NCBI GenBank assembly: GCA_945862145.1
Contig: CAMAXE010000011.1
Coordinates: 1-64,000 of the forward strand
Direction: 5' to 3'
Origin: Klebsiella pneumoniae
GTDB taxonomy: Bacteria > Pseudomonadota > Gammaproteobacteria > Pseudomonadales > UBA5518
DNA: 64,000 nt
Each line of letters begins with the position of its first letter. Positions within the stretch are counted from its first letter, which is position 1. Shown here one piece after another: positions 52,648 to 61,376 of the stretch. Below the pieces are notes generated by a model, which was given only the letters and a program-made list of their open reading frames with translations, was not told where the DNA came from and searched no databases. A program made the position numbers and the translations under genes.

Positions 52648-53709
52648 TCAGATCTCGCGGTACATGCGGCCGGGATTCAATACGCGCAGCGGATCGAAGC
52701 TGCACTTCAATTGCCGTTGCAACTCCAGCATGCGTGGATCCAGCGGGTGGAACGGTTCCTCGCCGTCGGCCGCACCGCGCCAGAGCGTGGCATGCCCGCC
52801 GAGTTGCGCTGCGCGGGCGCGCACCAGCACGCCATCCACATCGCCCGCGAGCCAACGCTGTGCGCCACCCCAATCGATCAGCTCATCAGCACCGAGCGCG
52901 AGCGGCGCGGCCGTAGGCGGCAGCGCGACGCGCCAGAGTCGTCGCGCCCCGGCAAAGAACGGCAGGCCGTGGTCGCGCAATTGCTGCCACCAATCGAGCG
53001 CGGGCTCACGCTCGCCGCCAATCTGGCGCGCTGCCTGCCGAACCGCACTCTCGGCGCCCTCGAGCCGGAAACGTAACACCCCCGCGTCCCAAGCCGCGCC
53101 CGCCAGTGGCAGCGGCTGCGTGGCAGCGTGATTCATCAGCGTAACCGCGTGCACCGGCTCGCACTCGCGGGCCACGCTGATGGCGCACTCCGGCATCGGC
53201 AACAGCCGCAGCGCGATATCCAGCAGCACGCCCAACGTGCCATGCGCACCGCACATCAGGCGCGAGACATCGTAGCCAGCAACGTTCTTGATCACGCGCC
53301 CACCGAAAGCGAGCCGCTGGCCACGTCCATCGACACACCCCACGCCGAGCACGAAATCCCGGGCGGCGCCCGCAAAGGGCCGGCGCGGCCCGGAAAGGCC
53401 CGTGGCGATCGCACCGCCCAGCGTGGAACCCGAAGCCCAGCGCGGCGGCTCAAAGCCAAGCATCTGGCGCTCCCCCGCCAAGGCATGCTCGATCTCGTGC
53501 AGTGGCGTGCCCGCACGCGCCCGCAACACCAGTTCCGAGGGCTCCCACTCGAGGATGCCGCTGTGACCGCCCACCTCCATCACCTCGGCGCTCAGTGCAC
53601 GCCCGAGAAAGTTCCGGCTGCCCGACCCGCGAATCTGCAACGGGCGGGCCCAGCGGTGTGCCTCCACCACGCGCGCACAGATTTCCTCGCTGCGATCAGC
53701 ACCTGCCAT
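52648..53709 (-). CDS. glcE: Glycolate oxidase FAD-binding subunit GlcE
   Basis: Second flavin-type subunit of glycolate dehydrogenase. The 353-residue protein has the short N-terminal PCMH domain (RPLQIRGSGSRNFLGR; GTPLHEIEHALAGERQMLGFEPPRW; GGAIATGLSGPRRPFAGAARDFVLGV) and the C-terminal FAD domain. The ATG at 53709 shares a base with the glcD stop (TGATG), so the genes are translationally coupled. Confidence 0.94.
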   Translation of the reverse strand: MAGADRSEEICARVVEAHRWARPLQIRGSGSRNFLGRALSAEVMEVGGHSGILEWEPSELVLRARAGTPLHEIEHALAGERQMLGFEPPRWASGSTLGGAIATGLSGPRRPFAGAARDFVLGVGCVDGRGQRLAFGGRVIKNVAGYDVSRLMCGAHGTLGVLLDIALRLLPMPECAISVARECEPVHAVTLMNHAATQPLPLAGAAWDAGVLRFRLEGAESAVRQAARQIGGEREPALDWWQQLRDHGLPFFAGARRLWRVALPPTAAPLALGADELIDWGGAQRWLAGDVDGVLVRARAAQLGGHATLWRGAADGEEPFHPLDPRMLELQRQLKCSFDPLRVLNPGRMYREI

Positions 53710-55205
53710 CAAAACCGCTCCAGCTCGGGAAACGCCAGCTCGCCGCCATGCACGTGCATGCGCCGCCCCTCGGCGCAGCGCGCGAGCGTGGGAATGGCCT
53801 TGCCCGGATTAAGCAGGCCATCCGGATCGAATACCGCTTTCACGGCATGGAATTGCTGGAGCTCGGCGCTGCCGAACTGCACGCACATGGAATCGAGCTT
53901 CTCGACGCCCACCCCGTGCTCTCCGGTGATCGCGCCGCCGACCTCGACGCAGAAGGCGAGGATCTTCGCGCCCAGTTCCTCGGTGCGTTCGAGAGCACCC
54001 GGCGCGGCGGCGTCATAGAGGATCAGCGGATGGAGATTGCCGTCACCGGCATGAAACACATTGGCCACCGGAAGCCCGTATTCCGCAGACAAGGCCGCAA
54101 TGCGCTCAAGCACCTCGCCAAGGCGCGCCCGGGGAATGCTGCCATCCATGCAGTAATAGTCCGGAGCGAGCCGTCCCACGGCGGGAAAAGCGCTTTTGCG
54201 GCCTGACCAGAGCCGAAGACGCTCAGTCTCGTCGCGCGCCACGCGCAGCTCGACTGCGCCAGCCGCACGCATCAAGAGCTCCACGCGCTCGAGCTGGGAC
54301 TGTGCCTCTTCAACCGTGCCGTCGACTTCGCACAGAAGCAAGGCCGCTGCATCACTCGGGTAGCCCGCGTGGGCAAAGGCCTCCGCGGCCCGCAGTGCCA
54401 GCGCATCCATCATTTCCAGACCTGCAGGCACAATGCCGGCGGCGATGATCGAGGCCACTGCGGCACCCGCCTGCGCGGGGCTGTCGAAGGACGCCAGCAG
54501 GAGCCGTGCGCAGGGCGGACGCGGCAGCAGGCGGACGGTGACCTCGACGATGACACCCAAGAGCCCCTCTGAGCCGCAGAGCAACGCCAGCAGATCGTAG
54601 CCGGGTGTGTCAGGTGCCTCACCGCCCAGCCGCAGGCGCTCGCCATTCATCAACACGATTTCAAGCGCCAGCAGGTTGTGGACTGTGAGTCCGTATTTGA
54701 GGCAGTGCACACCGCCCGCGTTTTCCGCCACGTTACCGCCGATGGAGCAGGCGATTTGCGAGGAAGGATCGGGGGCGTAGTAGAGACCATGCGGTGCCGC
54801 GGCCTCCGAAATCGCGAGGTTGCGCACGCCTGGCTGCACGCGCGCAACACGGGCGAGCGGGTCAATCGAGAGAATGCGGTCGAAACGCGACAAGACCAGT
54901 AACACGCCATCCGGGTGCGGTAACGCCCCACCGGAGAGTCCGGTGCCGGCCCCACGCGCTACCACCGGCACGCCGCGCGCGCTGCACAGACGCATCACCG
55001 CTTGTACCTGCTCTATGGTCTGGGGAATCACCACCACCGGGGGCCGCTGGCGGTAGGCAGAGAGCCCGTCGCATTCATAGGGCGCGAGTTCAGCGGGCGT
55101 GGAAAGAACCGCACTCGCAGGCAAGAGGGCTCGCAGTTCGCGGCACAGGCGCAAGACATCGGGTGCGGCTGCCGCGGCAGCGTTCTTGGAGGGAGGCTTG
55201 TCCAC
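53709..55205 (-). CDS. glcD: Glycolate oxidase catalytic FAD subunit GlcD
   Basis: Oxidises glycolate to glyoxylate at the membrane. The 498-residue protein has the FAD-binding PCMH domain (VPVVARGAGTGLSGGALPHPDGVLL; SSQIACSIGGNVAENAGGVHCLKYG; GYDLLALLCGSEGLLGV) and the C-terminal FAD oxidase domain with VANVFHAGDGNLHPLI and GGAITGEHGVGVEKL. The start codon is GTG with AAGGA seven bases upstream. It is the first gene of glcDEF. No glcC regulator or malate synthase is adjacent. Confidence 0.95.
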   Translation of the reverse strand: MDKPPSKNAAAAAAPDVLRLCRELRALLPASAVLSTPAELAPYECDGLSAYRQRPPVVVIPQTIEQVQAVMRLCSARGVPVVARGAGTGLSGGALPHPDGVLLVLSRFDRILSIDPLARVARVQPGVRNLAISEAAAPHGLYYAPDPSSQIACSIGGNVAENAGGVHCLKYGLTVHNLLALEIVLMNGERLRLGGEAPDTPGYDLLALLCGSEGLLGVIVEVTVRLLPRPPCARLLLASFDSPAQAGAAVASIIAAGIVPAGLEMMDALALRAAEAFAHAGYPSDAAALLLCEVDGTVEEAQSQLERVELLMRAAGAVELRVARDETERLRLWSGRKSAFPAVGRLAPDYYCMDGSIPRARLGEVLERIAALSAEYGLPVANVFHAGDGNLHPLILYDAAAPGALERTEELGAKILAFCVEVGGAITGEHGVGVEKLDSMCVQFGSAELQQFHAVKAVFDPDGLLNPGKAIPTLARCAEGRRMHVHGGELAFPELERF

Positions 55206-55278
55206 GAGGGATCCTTGAGGCGCGACACGCAGACTATCGCAGCCGGGGCACCAGGATCAAAAAATCAGACCCCTGAAC
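55206..55278. other. Gap upstream of glcD, no feature recognised
   Basis: These 73 bases between the glcD start and the first tRNA-associated repeat contain the glcD ribosome site (AAGGA) but no confident promoter. The whole stretch from 55206 to 55731 is otherwise occupied by the repeats, tRNA-Ala, its promoter and terminators. Confidence 0.5.
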
Positions 55279-55381
55279 CGCCTGCCCGCGAGTGGCCGGG
55301 GATCACGCCATGACTCAGGCACTGAAACAAAAAAGGCACCATCGCTGGTGCCTTTCCGGAAGGTTGGTGGAGCCAGGCGGG
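55279..55381 (-). repeat. Decayed copy of tRNA-Ala 3' end plus terminator (repeat copy A)
   Basis: This 103-base segment matches 55431-55533 at an offset of exactly 152 bases with only a handful of differences. It contains the last 16-17 bases of tRNA-Ala including CCA (55365-55381), then the same terminator hairpin and the same GC-rich downstream tract. The rest of the tRNA is absent, so it looks like the remnant of a second tandem tRNA-Ala gene. Confidence 0.85.
55329..55355 (-). terminator. Rho-independent terminator in repeat copy A
   Basis: On the minus strand AAAGGCACC pairs with GGTGCCTTT across a six-base loop and runs into a T6 tract. It is identical to the terminator after the intact tRNA-Ala. 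Its likely origin is the lost second tRNA gene; it may now act as a second stop before glcD. Confidence 0.75.
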
Positions 55382-55395
55382 GCGAGGCGCGCCCG

Positions 55396-55414
55396 GACGG
55401 CGCATCGCGCCGTC
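55396..55414. other. Perfect hairpin between the two tRNA-Ala repeat copies
   Basis: GACGGCGC (55396-55403) and GCGCCGTC (55407-55414) form an eight-base stem with a three-base loop. It lies in the 49-base unique spacer (55382-55430) between the repeats and has no U-tract. Confidence 0.6.
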
Positions 55415-55430
55415 AGCGCCGAGCGCCACT

Positions 55431-55533
55431 CGCCTGCCCGCGAGTGGCGGGGGATCACGCCGTGACTCAGGCACTGAAACAAAAAAGGCACCATCGCTGG
55501 TGCCTTTCTGTGAGGATGGTGGAGCCAGGCGGG
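55431..55533 (-). repeat. Repeat copy B, overlapping the intact tRNA-Ala 3' end
   Basis: Counterpart of 55279-55381. It contains the true 3' end of tRNA-Ala (55517-55533), the functional-looking terminator (55481-55507) and the tract CCTGCCCGCGAGTGG found in both copies. Confidence 0.85.
55481..55507 (-). terminator. Rho-independent terminator of tRNA-Ala
   Basis: Reading with the tRNA (minus strand), AAAGGCACC and GGTGCCTTT form a nine-base stem with loop AGCGAT, followed by T6. It begins ten bases after the mature tRNA 3' end. Confidence 0.85.
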
Positions 55534-55592
55534 ATCGAACCGCCGACCTCCTGCATGCCATGCAGGCGCTCTCCCAGCTGAGCTATGGCCCC
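55517..55592 (-). tRNA. tRNA-Ala(GGC)
   Basis: A 76-base gene with the CCA end encoded. The minus strand begins GGGGCCATAGCTCAGC and ends GGCTCCACCA. The acceptor arm is GGGGCCA/TGGCTCC with one G-T pair. The D arm is GCTCAGCTGGGAGAGC, the anticodon arm CTGCATGGCATGCAG with anticodon GGC, and the T arm GGCGGTTCGATCCCGCC. It has its own promoter and terminator. tRNA-Ala(GGC) is also found near gltX in other gammaproteobacteria. Confidence 0.97.
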
Positions 55593-55606
55593 TTCGGGGA
55601 GCGCGG

Positions 55607-55635
55607 ATTTTGGTGGGGCATGGAGCATCTGTCAA
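55607..55635 (-). promoter_or_regulatory. Sigma-70 promoter of tRNA-Ala
   Basis: On the minus strand TTGACA (55630-55635, perfect -35) is followed by a 17-base spacer and CAAAAT (55607-55612, four of six to TATAAT). The predicted start is near 55600, eight bases before the mature 5' end. The GC-rich discriminator GCGCTCCCC is typical of stringently controlled stable-RNA promoters. Confidence 0.75.
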
Positions 55636-55731
55636 CATTGGCCAGCGGCGAAGAATCACATCCACCACTGGTGAGCGCGACGGCCCGCAGTTAGCCTGCC
55701 GGGCATCAGCAGTCTGCACGGTAAAAACGCC

Positions 55732-56523
55732 ATGGGAATCCTCGACCTGTTCCGGCTCGACGGCAAGGTAGCGATCATCACGGGGGCCGGGCGCGGCATC
55801 GGCGCGGCATGTGCCAAAGCCTTTGCCGAAGCGGGGGCGAGCGTGGTGGTTGGCGCCCGCACCGTCGAGGAAATTGAAGCCACGGCCGCAGCAATCCGCG
55901 CGCTTGGCGGCTCGGCACTGGCGCAGCAGTGCGACGTGATGAAAGAAGAACAGCTCGAGGCGCTGGTGAAAGCCACGCTGGACACCTACGGGCGGCTGGA
56001 CATCGTCGTAAACAACGCGGGCGGCTCGAGACCCGGCCCGGCATTAAAAACCAGCACCCAGGATTTCGTGAATGCATTCCGCTTCAACGTGGGCACGGCC
56101 TTCGCGCTGTCGCGCATCGCCGCACCGCACATGATCACAACCGCCGGTGGCGGCTCGATCGTCAATATTTCCTCGGTGGCAGGGCAAATACCGGCCGCAG
56201 GCTTCGCCGCCTACGGCACGGCCAAGGGTGCACTCAGCATGCTCACCCGTGAACTTGCCCAGGAGTTCGCCCCGAAAATCCGGGTCAATGCCATCGCCGT
56301 CGGCTCGACCAGAACAGAAGCCCTGAAGACGGTGCTAAGCCCCGAGATCGAGCAAATGATGGTGGCGCTGACGCCGATGGCGCGCCTCGGCGAAGTCGAA
56401 GACATCTCGGCCTGCGCGCTGTATCTCGCCTCCCCCGCCGCCGCTTACCTCACGGGCGATATCATCGGCGTGAACGGCGGGCTCACCTCGCTCAACCTCA
56501 CCATGCCCCGCGCCTTCTGCTGA
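55732..56523 (+). CDS. SDR family NAD(P)-dependent oxidoreductase
   Basis: Classical short-chain dehydrogenase of 263 residues. It has TGAGRGIG (17-24), NNAG (94-97), catalytic Ser148 in VNISSVAG, and Tyr161 and Lys165 in YGTAK, ending with the usual TGDIIGVNGG. Similar enzymes include 7-alpha-hydroxysteroid and 3-oxoacyl-ACP reductases, so the substrate cannot be fixed. The residue after the beta-2 strand is Ala/Arg (GARTVEE), suggesting NADP as well as NAD is possible. It is monocistronic and convergent with gltX, nine bases apart. Confidence 0.88.
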   Translation: MGILDLFRLDGKVAIITGAGRGIGAACAKAFAEAGASVVVGARTVEEIEATAAAIRALGGSALAQQCDVMKEEQLEALVKATLDTYGRLDIVVNNAGGSRPGPALKTSTQDFVNAFRFNVGTAFALSRIAAPHMITTAGGGSIVNISSVAGQIPAAGFAAYGTAKGALSMLTRELAQEFAPKIRVNAIAVGSTRTEALKTVLSPEIEQMMVALTPMARLGEVEDISACALYLASPAAAYLTGDIIGVNGGLTSLNLTMPRAFC

Positions 56524-56532
56524 GCGAGGGGC

Positions 56533-58038
56533 TCATTCTTCTGGCGTGTCCGCCGCCGCGGCACCCAGCAGCGCGTAGGCCTTCTCGAGTTCCTTCACGC
56601 GCTTCTTGGAAACCCCGCCAAGCGCCTCCAGCGCATGGCGCACCCGGGCTCGCGTGAGATCCGAGCCCAGCATGTGCATGGAGTCGATCACCGAGATGGT
56701 GGCCGAGCTGCCGGCGATGGCGATGAACAGCGGCGCGAGGAAATCCCGGATCTTGAGATTCATCTCCTCGGCCAGCGCCTTCATGGCGGCAAAAACCCGA
56801 TCGCGCTCCCAGAGGGTCACGCCCTCGAGACGCCACTGCGTGAACTGCAACTGCCGAAGCAACGCGTCGCGATCGGTCCAGGTGGCGAAGTGCGCTTCGG
56901 TGAGCGGTAGCATGCCGGAGGCAAGGAACGCCGCCGCGGGGGCGAAATCACTCAGGCGCTCCATGCGCGGCTGCAGATGAGGCAGCACGCGCAGCAGGTT
57001 CTCACGGTTCAGCGCCCACGCCTGCAAGCGATCGGCAAGCGCGTCCAGGCTCAGGTTCTCGCGGATCCAGAGTGCGTTCAGCCAGTTCAGTTTCTCGAGA
57101 TCAAAGACGGGCCCTCCCAACGACACGCGCTCGATGGCGAAGTGGCCGAGCATCTCGGGGAGTGTGAACTTCTCGCGCTCATCGGGCATGGACCAGCCCA
57201 TGCGTCCGAGATAATTCAGCAACGCCTCAGGCAGATAACCCATGCGGCGGTAGTACAGGATACTGGTGGGGTTCTTACGCTTGGAGAGCTTGCTCTTGTC
57301 CGGGTTGCGCAGCAGCGGCATGTGGCAGAGCACCGGCATTTGCCAGCCAAAATAGCGGTAGAGCAGCATGTGCTTGGGCGCGGAGTTGATCCACTCCTCG
57401 CCGCGCAGCACGTGCGTGATCTCCATCAGGTGATCGTCGACCACGTTGGCGAGATGGTACGTGGGCATGCCGTCAGCCTTCAGCAGCACCTGCATGTCGA
57501 CCTGCGACCACTCGATGCTGATCTCCCCGCGCAGCATGTCCTGCACGGTGCAGGTGCCCTCGCGCGGGACCTTCATGCGCACCACGTGCGCCTCGCCTGC
57601 CGCGAGCCGCTGTGCCACCTCGGCCTCGCCAAGCGCGAGGCAGTGACCATCGTAGCCGGGGGTCTGCTGGGCAGCCTGCTGGTCGCGGCGCAGCGCATCG
57701 AGACGCGCCGTCGTGCAGAAACAGCGGAATGCATTGCCGCTCTCCAGCAGCATGTCGGCGTGGCGCTGGTAGATCCCGCCACGCTCGCTCTGGCGGTAAG
57801 GCGCGTGCGGGCCGCCGACATCGGGCCCCTCGTCCCACTCGAGCCCCAGCCAGCGCAGTGATTCAAGGATCGCAGTCTCGGACTCCGCAGTGCTCCGAGC
57901 CTGATCGGTGTCCTCGATACGCAGCACGAAAGTGCCACCGTGCTGGCGGGCGAAACACAGATTGAAGAGCGCGATGTAGGCGGTGCCGACGTGCGGGTCG
58001 CCGGTGGGCGATGGGGCGATGCGGGTGCGTACGGTCAT
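56533..58038 (-). CDS. gltX: Glutamyl-tRNA synthetase GltX
   Basis: Class I synthetase charging tRNA-Glu. The 501-residue protein has the HIGH-type motif [13 protein letters not shown] (9-21), the KMSKS-type motif KLSKRK (250-255), [23 protein letters not shown] of the catalytic domain, and a helical anticodon-binding C-terminus. The zinc-binding Cys region (FRCFCTT) is present. ATG 58038 begins at the fold, with AAGG upstream. The protein is about 30 residues longer than E. coli GltX. Confidence 0.96.
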   Translation of the reverse strand: MTVRTRIAPSPTGDPHVGTAYIALFNLCFARQHGGTFVLRIEDTDQARSTAESETAILESLRWLGLEWDEGPDVGGPHAPYRQSERGGIYQRHADMLLESGNAFRCFCTTARLDALRRDQQAAQQTPGYDGHCLALGEAEVAQRLAAGEAHVVRMKVPREGTCTVQDMLRGEISIEWSQVDMQVLLKADGMPTYHLANVVDDHLMEITHVLRGEEWINSAPKHMLLYRYFGWQMPVLCHMPLLRNPDKSKLSKRKNPTSILYYRRMGYLPEALLNYLGRMGWSMPDEREKFTLPEMLGHFAIERVSLGGPVFDLEKLNWLNALWIRENLSLDALADRLQAWALNRENLLRVLPHLQPRMERLSDFAPAAAFLASGMLPLTEAHFATWTDRDALLRQLQFTQWRLEGVTLWERDRVFAAMKALAEEMNLKIRDFLAPLFIAIAGSSATISVIDSMHMLGSDLTRARVRHALEALGGVSKKRVKELEKAYALLGAAAADTPEE

Positions 58039-58116
58039 GGGCACTGCCTTGCGGTTAACGGGGCGCTTGCAGGCAAGCGCCGCGAGTATAGACCGGCAAG
58101 GCAAACTGCGAATCGC

Positions 58117-58248
58117 TCAGTCGAGCGCGACCTCGTCACGGTACCCGGGCACGCTGACGCGCCAGCTACGATCGTCCTTGATGCGCAGCCGCAGCGCACC
58201 GGCGGCAGGGGCCACGCTGCGCTGATTGCGCAGGCGCTGACGGGCGTC
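58117..58248 (-). pseudogene. Possible coding remnant between pntB and gltX
   Basis: In the 220-base gap a frame of about 44 codons ends at TGA (58117-58119). It translates as DARQRLRNQRS..., then LRLRIKDDRSWRVSVPGYRDE and VALD. Third positions are mostly G or C, as in real genes here. There is no convincing start codon (a GTG lies after NQRS) and no family is recognised. It may be the 3' remnant of a lost gene, a short unannotated protein, or chance. Confidence 0.3.
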
Positions 58249-58258
58249 TGAAAAATGA

Positions 58259-59674
58259 TCAGGCCTTCAGGTCGGCGCAGACCTCGTCCAGGGTCTTGCG
58301 CGCATCGCCGAAGAGCATGCGGTTGTTCTCGCGAAACAGCAGCGGGTTTTCCACCCCCGCGTAACCCGAAGCCATGCTGCGTTTCATCATGATGGAGGTC
58401 TTCGCCTTCCACACCTGCAGTACCGGCATACCCGCCAGCGGACTCGCCGGGTTTTCCTCGGCATCGGGATTCACGATGTCATTGGCTCCGATCACGATCG
58501 CGAGATCCGTGTCGGGGAAATCGCGATTGATCTCGTCCATCTCCAGCACGATGTCATAGGGCACCCGCGCCTCCGCCAGCAGCACGTTCATGTGGCCGGG
58601 CATCCGCCCCGCCACCGGGTGGATGCCAAACCGCACCTGCACACCGCGTTCGCGCAGGAACGCGGTGATTTCGGATACGCGGTGCTGCGCCTGCGCCACG
58701 GCCATGCCGTAGCCGGGCACGATGATCACGCTCTTTGCTGAACGCAGCAACTCGGCGGTCTCGGCCGCCGTGATGGCCACGACCTCGCCGGCTGGCTGAC
58801 TGCCGTCGATCGCCGTGGGTGTGCCGCCGTCGGTGCCGAATCCGCCCGCGATCACCGACAGGAAGCGGCGGTTCATGGCGCGACACATGATGTACGACAG
58901 GATCGCCCCACTCGAACCCACCAGCGCACCGGTGATGATCAGGAGATCGTTCAGCAGCATGAATCCCATCGCCGCGGCGGCCCAGCCCGAGTAGCTGTTC
59001 AGCATCGACACCACCACCGGCATATCCGCGCCGCCGATGGCCATCACCATGTGCACCCCGAAGGCGAGCGCGATCAGCGTCATCAGCGCCAGCGGTAACA
59101 GCCCGCTCGCGGCAGAGTCTGCCTGCGTGAAGAGCACGCCGAGCACGATCACCGCAGCCAATGCGGCCAGATTCAACCAGTGCCGGCCGGGCAACAGCAC
59201 GGGCTTGCCGCTGAAGCGCCCGGACAGCTTGCCAAAAGCAACCACCGACCCCGAGAAGGTGACGCTACCGATGAGGATGCCGATGTAGGCCTCGATACCG
59301 TGCAGTGTCCGCTCGGCACCGCTCAGATCGCGCAGGACCGCCGGATCGACGCTGTTGGCGTAGCCCACCAGCACCGCGGCGAGCCCGACCAGGCTGTGCA
59401 TCAGCGCCACCAGCTCGGGCATCTGGGTCATGCGGATCATGCGTGCGGCGACGATGCCCGCGCCACCGCCGACCAGCATCGCCCCCACGATCCACGGCAT
59501 GCCCGCCTCGGTGACCACCGGCCCCAGCAGCGTGGCGAAGACGGCGATCGTCATGCCGATGATGCCGTAGAAATTGCCGCGCCCGGCGGTCTCGGGGTGA
59601 GAGAGCCCGCCGAGACTCAGCACAAAGAAGATCGCTGCTCCCAGATAGGACGTCGCCGCGAGTGTTTGCTGCAT
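58259..59674 (-). CDS. pntB: NAD(P) transhydrogenase subunit beta PntB
   Basis: Membrane subunit of the proton-translocating transhydrogenase. The 471-residue protein has about nine membrane helices in the first 270 residues (domain II) and a C-terminal NADP-binding domain III with [42 protein letters not shown], and [26 protein letters not shown]. It follows pntA by eight bases. Confidence 0.97.
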   Translation of the reverse strand: MQQTLAATSYLGAAIFFVLSLGGLSHPETAGRGNFYGIIGMTIAVFATLLGPVVTEAGMPWIVGAMLVGGGAGIVAARMIRMTQMPELVALMHSLVGLAAVLVGYANSVDPAVLRDLSGAERTLHGIEAYIGILIGSVTFSGSVVAFGKLSGRFSGKPVLLPGRHWLNLAALAAVIVLGVLFTQADSAASGLLPLALMTLIALAFGVHMVMAIGGADMPVVVSMLNSYSGWAAAAMGFMLLNDLLIITGALVGSSGAILSYIMCRAMNRRFLSVIAGGFGTDGGTPTAIDGSQPAGEVVAITAAETAELLRSAKSVIIVPGYGMAVAQAQHRVSEITAFLRERGVQVRFGIHPVAGRMPGHMNVLLAEARVPYDIVLEMDEINRDFPDTDLAIVIGANDIVNPDAEENPASPLAGMPVLQVWKAKTSIMMKRSMASGYAGVENPLLFRENNRMLFGDARKTLDEVCADLKA

Positions 59675-59682
59675 GACGCCCC

Positions 59683-61260
59683 CTATTTACGGAACATGTC
59701 GAGCATGCGCTGGGTCACGGCATAACCGCCGAACATATTGACCGAGGCAAGCAGGATAGCGGTGGTCGCAAGCCCCAGGATGAGCGCCCCAGGACGGTCC
59801 GGTGTGGCCTCCACGGGCGGCGCCACCTGCAGCATGGCGCCGATGGCGATGATGCTGCTGATCGCGTTGGTGACGCTCATCAGCGGCGTGTGCAGCGCGG
59901 GCTTCACGTTCCACACCACCATGTAGCCCACGAAGCACGCCAATACGAAAACGGTGAAGTGCCCCAGAAATACTGGCGGCGCGTAGGTGCCGATCAGCCC
60001 GAAGAGCAGGGCTCCGAGGAAAAACAACCCCGCCACACTGGTGGATGCAGCGCTGCCGCCCGGCACATGGGGGGCCCGTCGTGCAGCCGCCGCAACCGCG
60101 GGGGCTGCGGACGCGGATGGCGGTGGTACAAGCCGCGGCGGCGGTGGCCAGGTGATGCTGCCCTCCCGGACCACTGTGGTGCCGCGAATGACCTCGTCGC
60201 TCATGTCGATGCGCGCGATACCGTCCTTGGCGCGGCAGAGTTCCTCGGCAAGCCTGAACAGGTTGGTGGCGTAGAGCGTGCTCGCCTGACGGGACAGTCG
60301 GCTCGGGAGATCGCGGTAGCCGATGATCGTGACGCCATGCCGCGCGACCACCTCCCCCGGCACGGTGAGCTCGCAGTTGCCGCCCTGCTCGGCCGCCAAA
60401 TCAACAATCACGCTGCCGGCGCGCATCGATCGCACCATGTCAGCGGTGATGAGCAGCGGCGCAGGCTTGCCAGGAATGAGCGCGGTGGTGACGATGATGT
60501 CGACGTCCTTCGCCTGCAGGGCAAAGGTGTCGCTCTGGGCCTTGCGATAACCCTCGCTCATGTCCTTCGCGTAGCCGCCCGAGCCGCTGCCGTCCTCGCG
60601 GAAGTCGATACCCACAAACTCGGCGCCCATGGACTTCACTTGGTCGGCCACCTCGGGCCGGGTGTCGCTGGCGCGCACGATCGCGCCGAGCCCGACGGCA
60701 GCGCCGATGGCAGCAAGGCCCGCCACCCCGGCACCGATCACGAAAACCTTGGCCGGTGGCACCTTCCCGGAAGCCGTCACCTGCCCGGTAAAGAAACGGC
60801 CGAAACGGTGGGCCGCCTCGATCACCGCGCGGTAACCGGCAATGCTGGCCATCGACGACAGGGCATCGAGCTTCTGGGCACGGGAGATGCGCGGCACGCA
60901 GTCCATGGCGAGCACCGTGGCGCGGCGCGCCGCCAGACGCTCGAGGAGAGCCGGATTCTGCGCCGGCCACAAAAAACTCACCAGCGTGGCACCCTCGGGA
61001 AGCAGCCCGACTTCCGCGTCCGAGGGGGCCCGCACCTTGAACACGATATCGGCTGCAGACCAGAGGGAGGCGGCGTCGGGCATGATCTCTGCCCCGGCGG
61101 CGCGGTAGCTTTCGTCGCTGAAGTTCGCCAGTTCGCCCGCACCCGACTGCACCGCGACGCGAAAGCCGAGGCCGACCAGCTTGGCCACGGTCTCGGGTAC
61201 CGTCGCCACGCGCTTCTCGTCGGGGGCGGTCTCGCGGGGAACGGCGATCAGCTGCGACAT
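59683..61260 (-). CDS. pntA: NAD(P) transhydrogenase subunit alpha PntA
   Basis: NAD(H)-binding subunit of the proton-pumping transhydrogenase, which makes NADPH from NADH using the proton gradient. The 525-residue protein is the fused E. coli-type form: domain I with [20 protein letters not shown] and a mobile loop around [13 protein letters not shown], a Pro/Ala-rich linker (about 385-415), then four membrane helices at the C-terminus. The ATG at 61260 has AAGGAG eight bases upstream. It is in an operon with pntB. Confidence 0.96.
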   Translation of the reverse strand: MSQLIAVPRETAPDEKRVATVPETVAKLVGLGFRVAVQSGAGELANFSDESYRAAGAEIMPDAASLWSAADIVFKVRAPSDAEVGLLPEGATLVSFLWPAQNPALLERLAARRATVLAMDCVPRISRAQKLDALSSMASIAGYRAVIEAAHRFGRFFTGQVTASGKVPPAKVFVIGAGVAGLAAIGAAVGLGAIVRASDTRPEVADQVKSMGAEFVGIDFREDGSGSGGYAKDMSEGYRKAQSDTFALQAKDVDIIVTTALIPGKPAPLLITADMVRSMRAGSVIVDLAAEQGGNCELTVPGEVVARHGVTIIGYRDLPSRLSRQASTLYATNLFRLAEELCRAKDGIARIDMSDEVIRGTTVVREGSITWPPPPRLVPPPSASAAPAVAAAARRAPHVPGGSAASTSVAGLFFLGALLFGLIGTYAPPVFLGHFTVFVLACFVGYMVVWNVKPALHTPLMSVTNAISSIIAIGAMLQVAPPVEATPDRPGALILGLATTAILLASVNMFGGYAVTQRMLDMFRK

Positions 61261-61376
61261 GCGCGGACTCCTTGGTGCTTGAGCCGGCAATGCCTCCGAG
61301 GTGTACGGGCGCGAGACGCGCCATGCAGTGTCGGCTCTGCGCTAGAGCATAGACCCCGCGGGCGCGGATCTGCGCG

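Noticed and set aside
55279-55592. Genomic island inserted at tRNA-Ala
   Set aside because: The repeats are only 152 bases apart, no integrase gene is present, and the homology extends well beyond the tRNA, so tandem decay is simpler.
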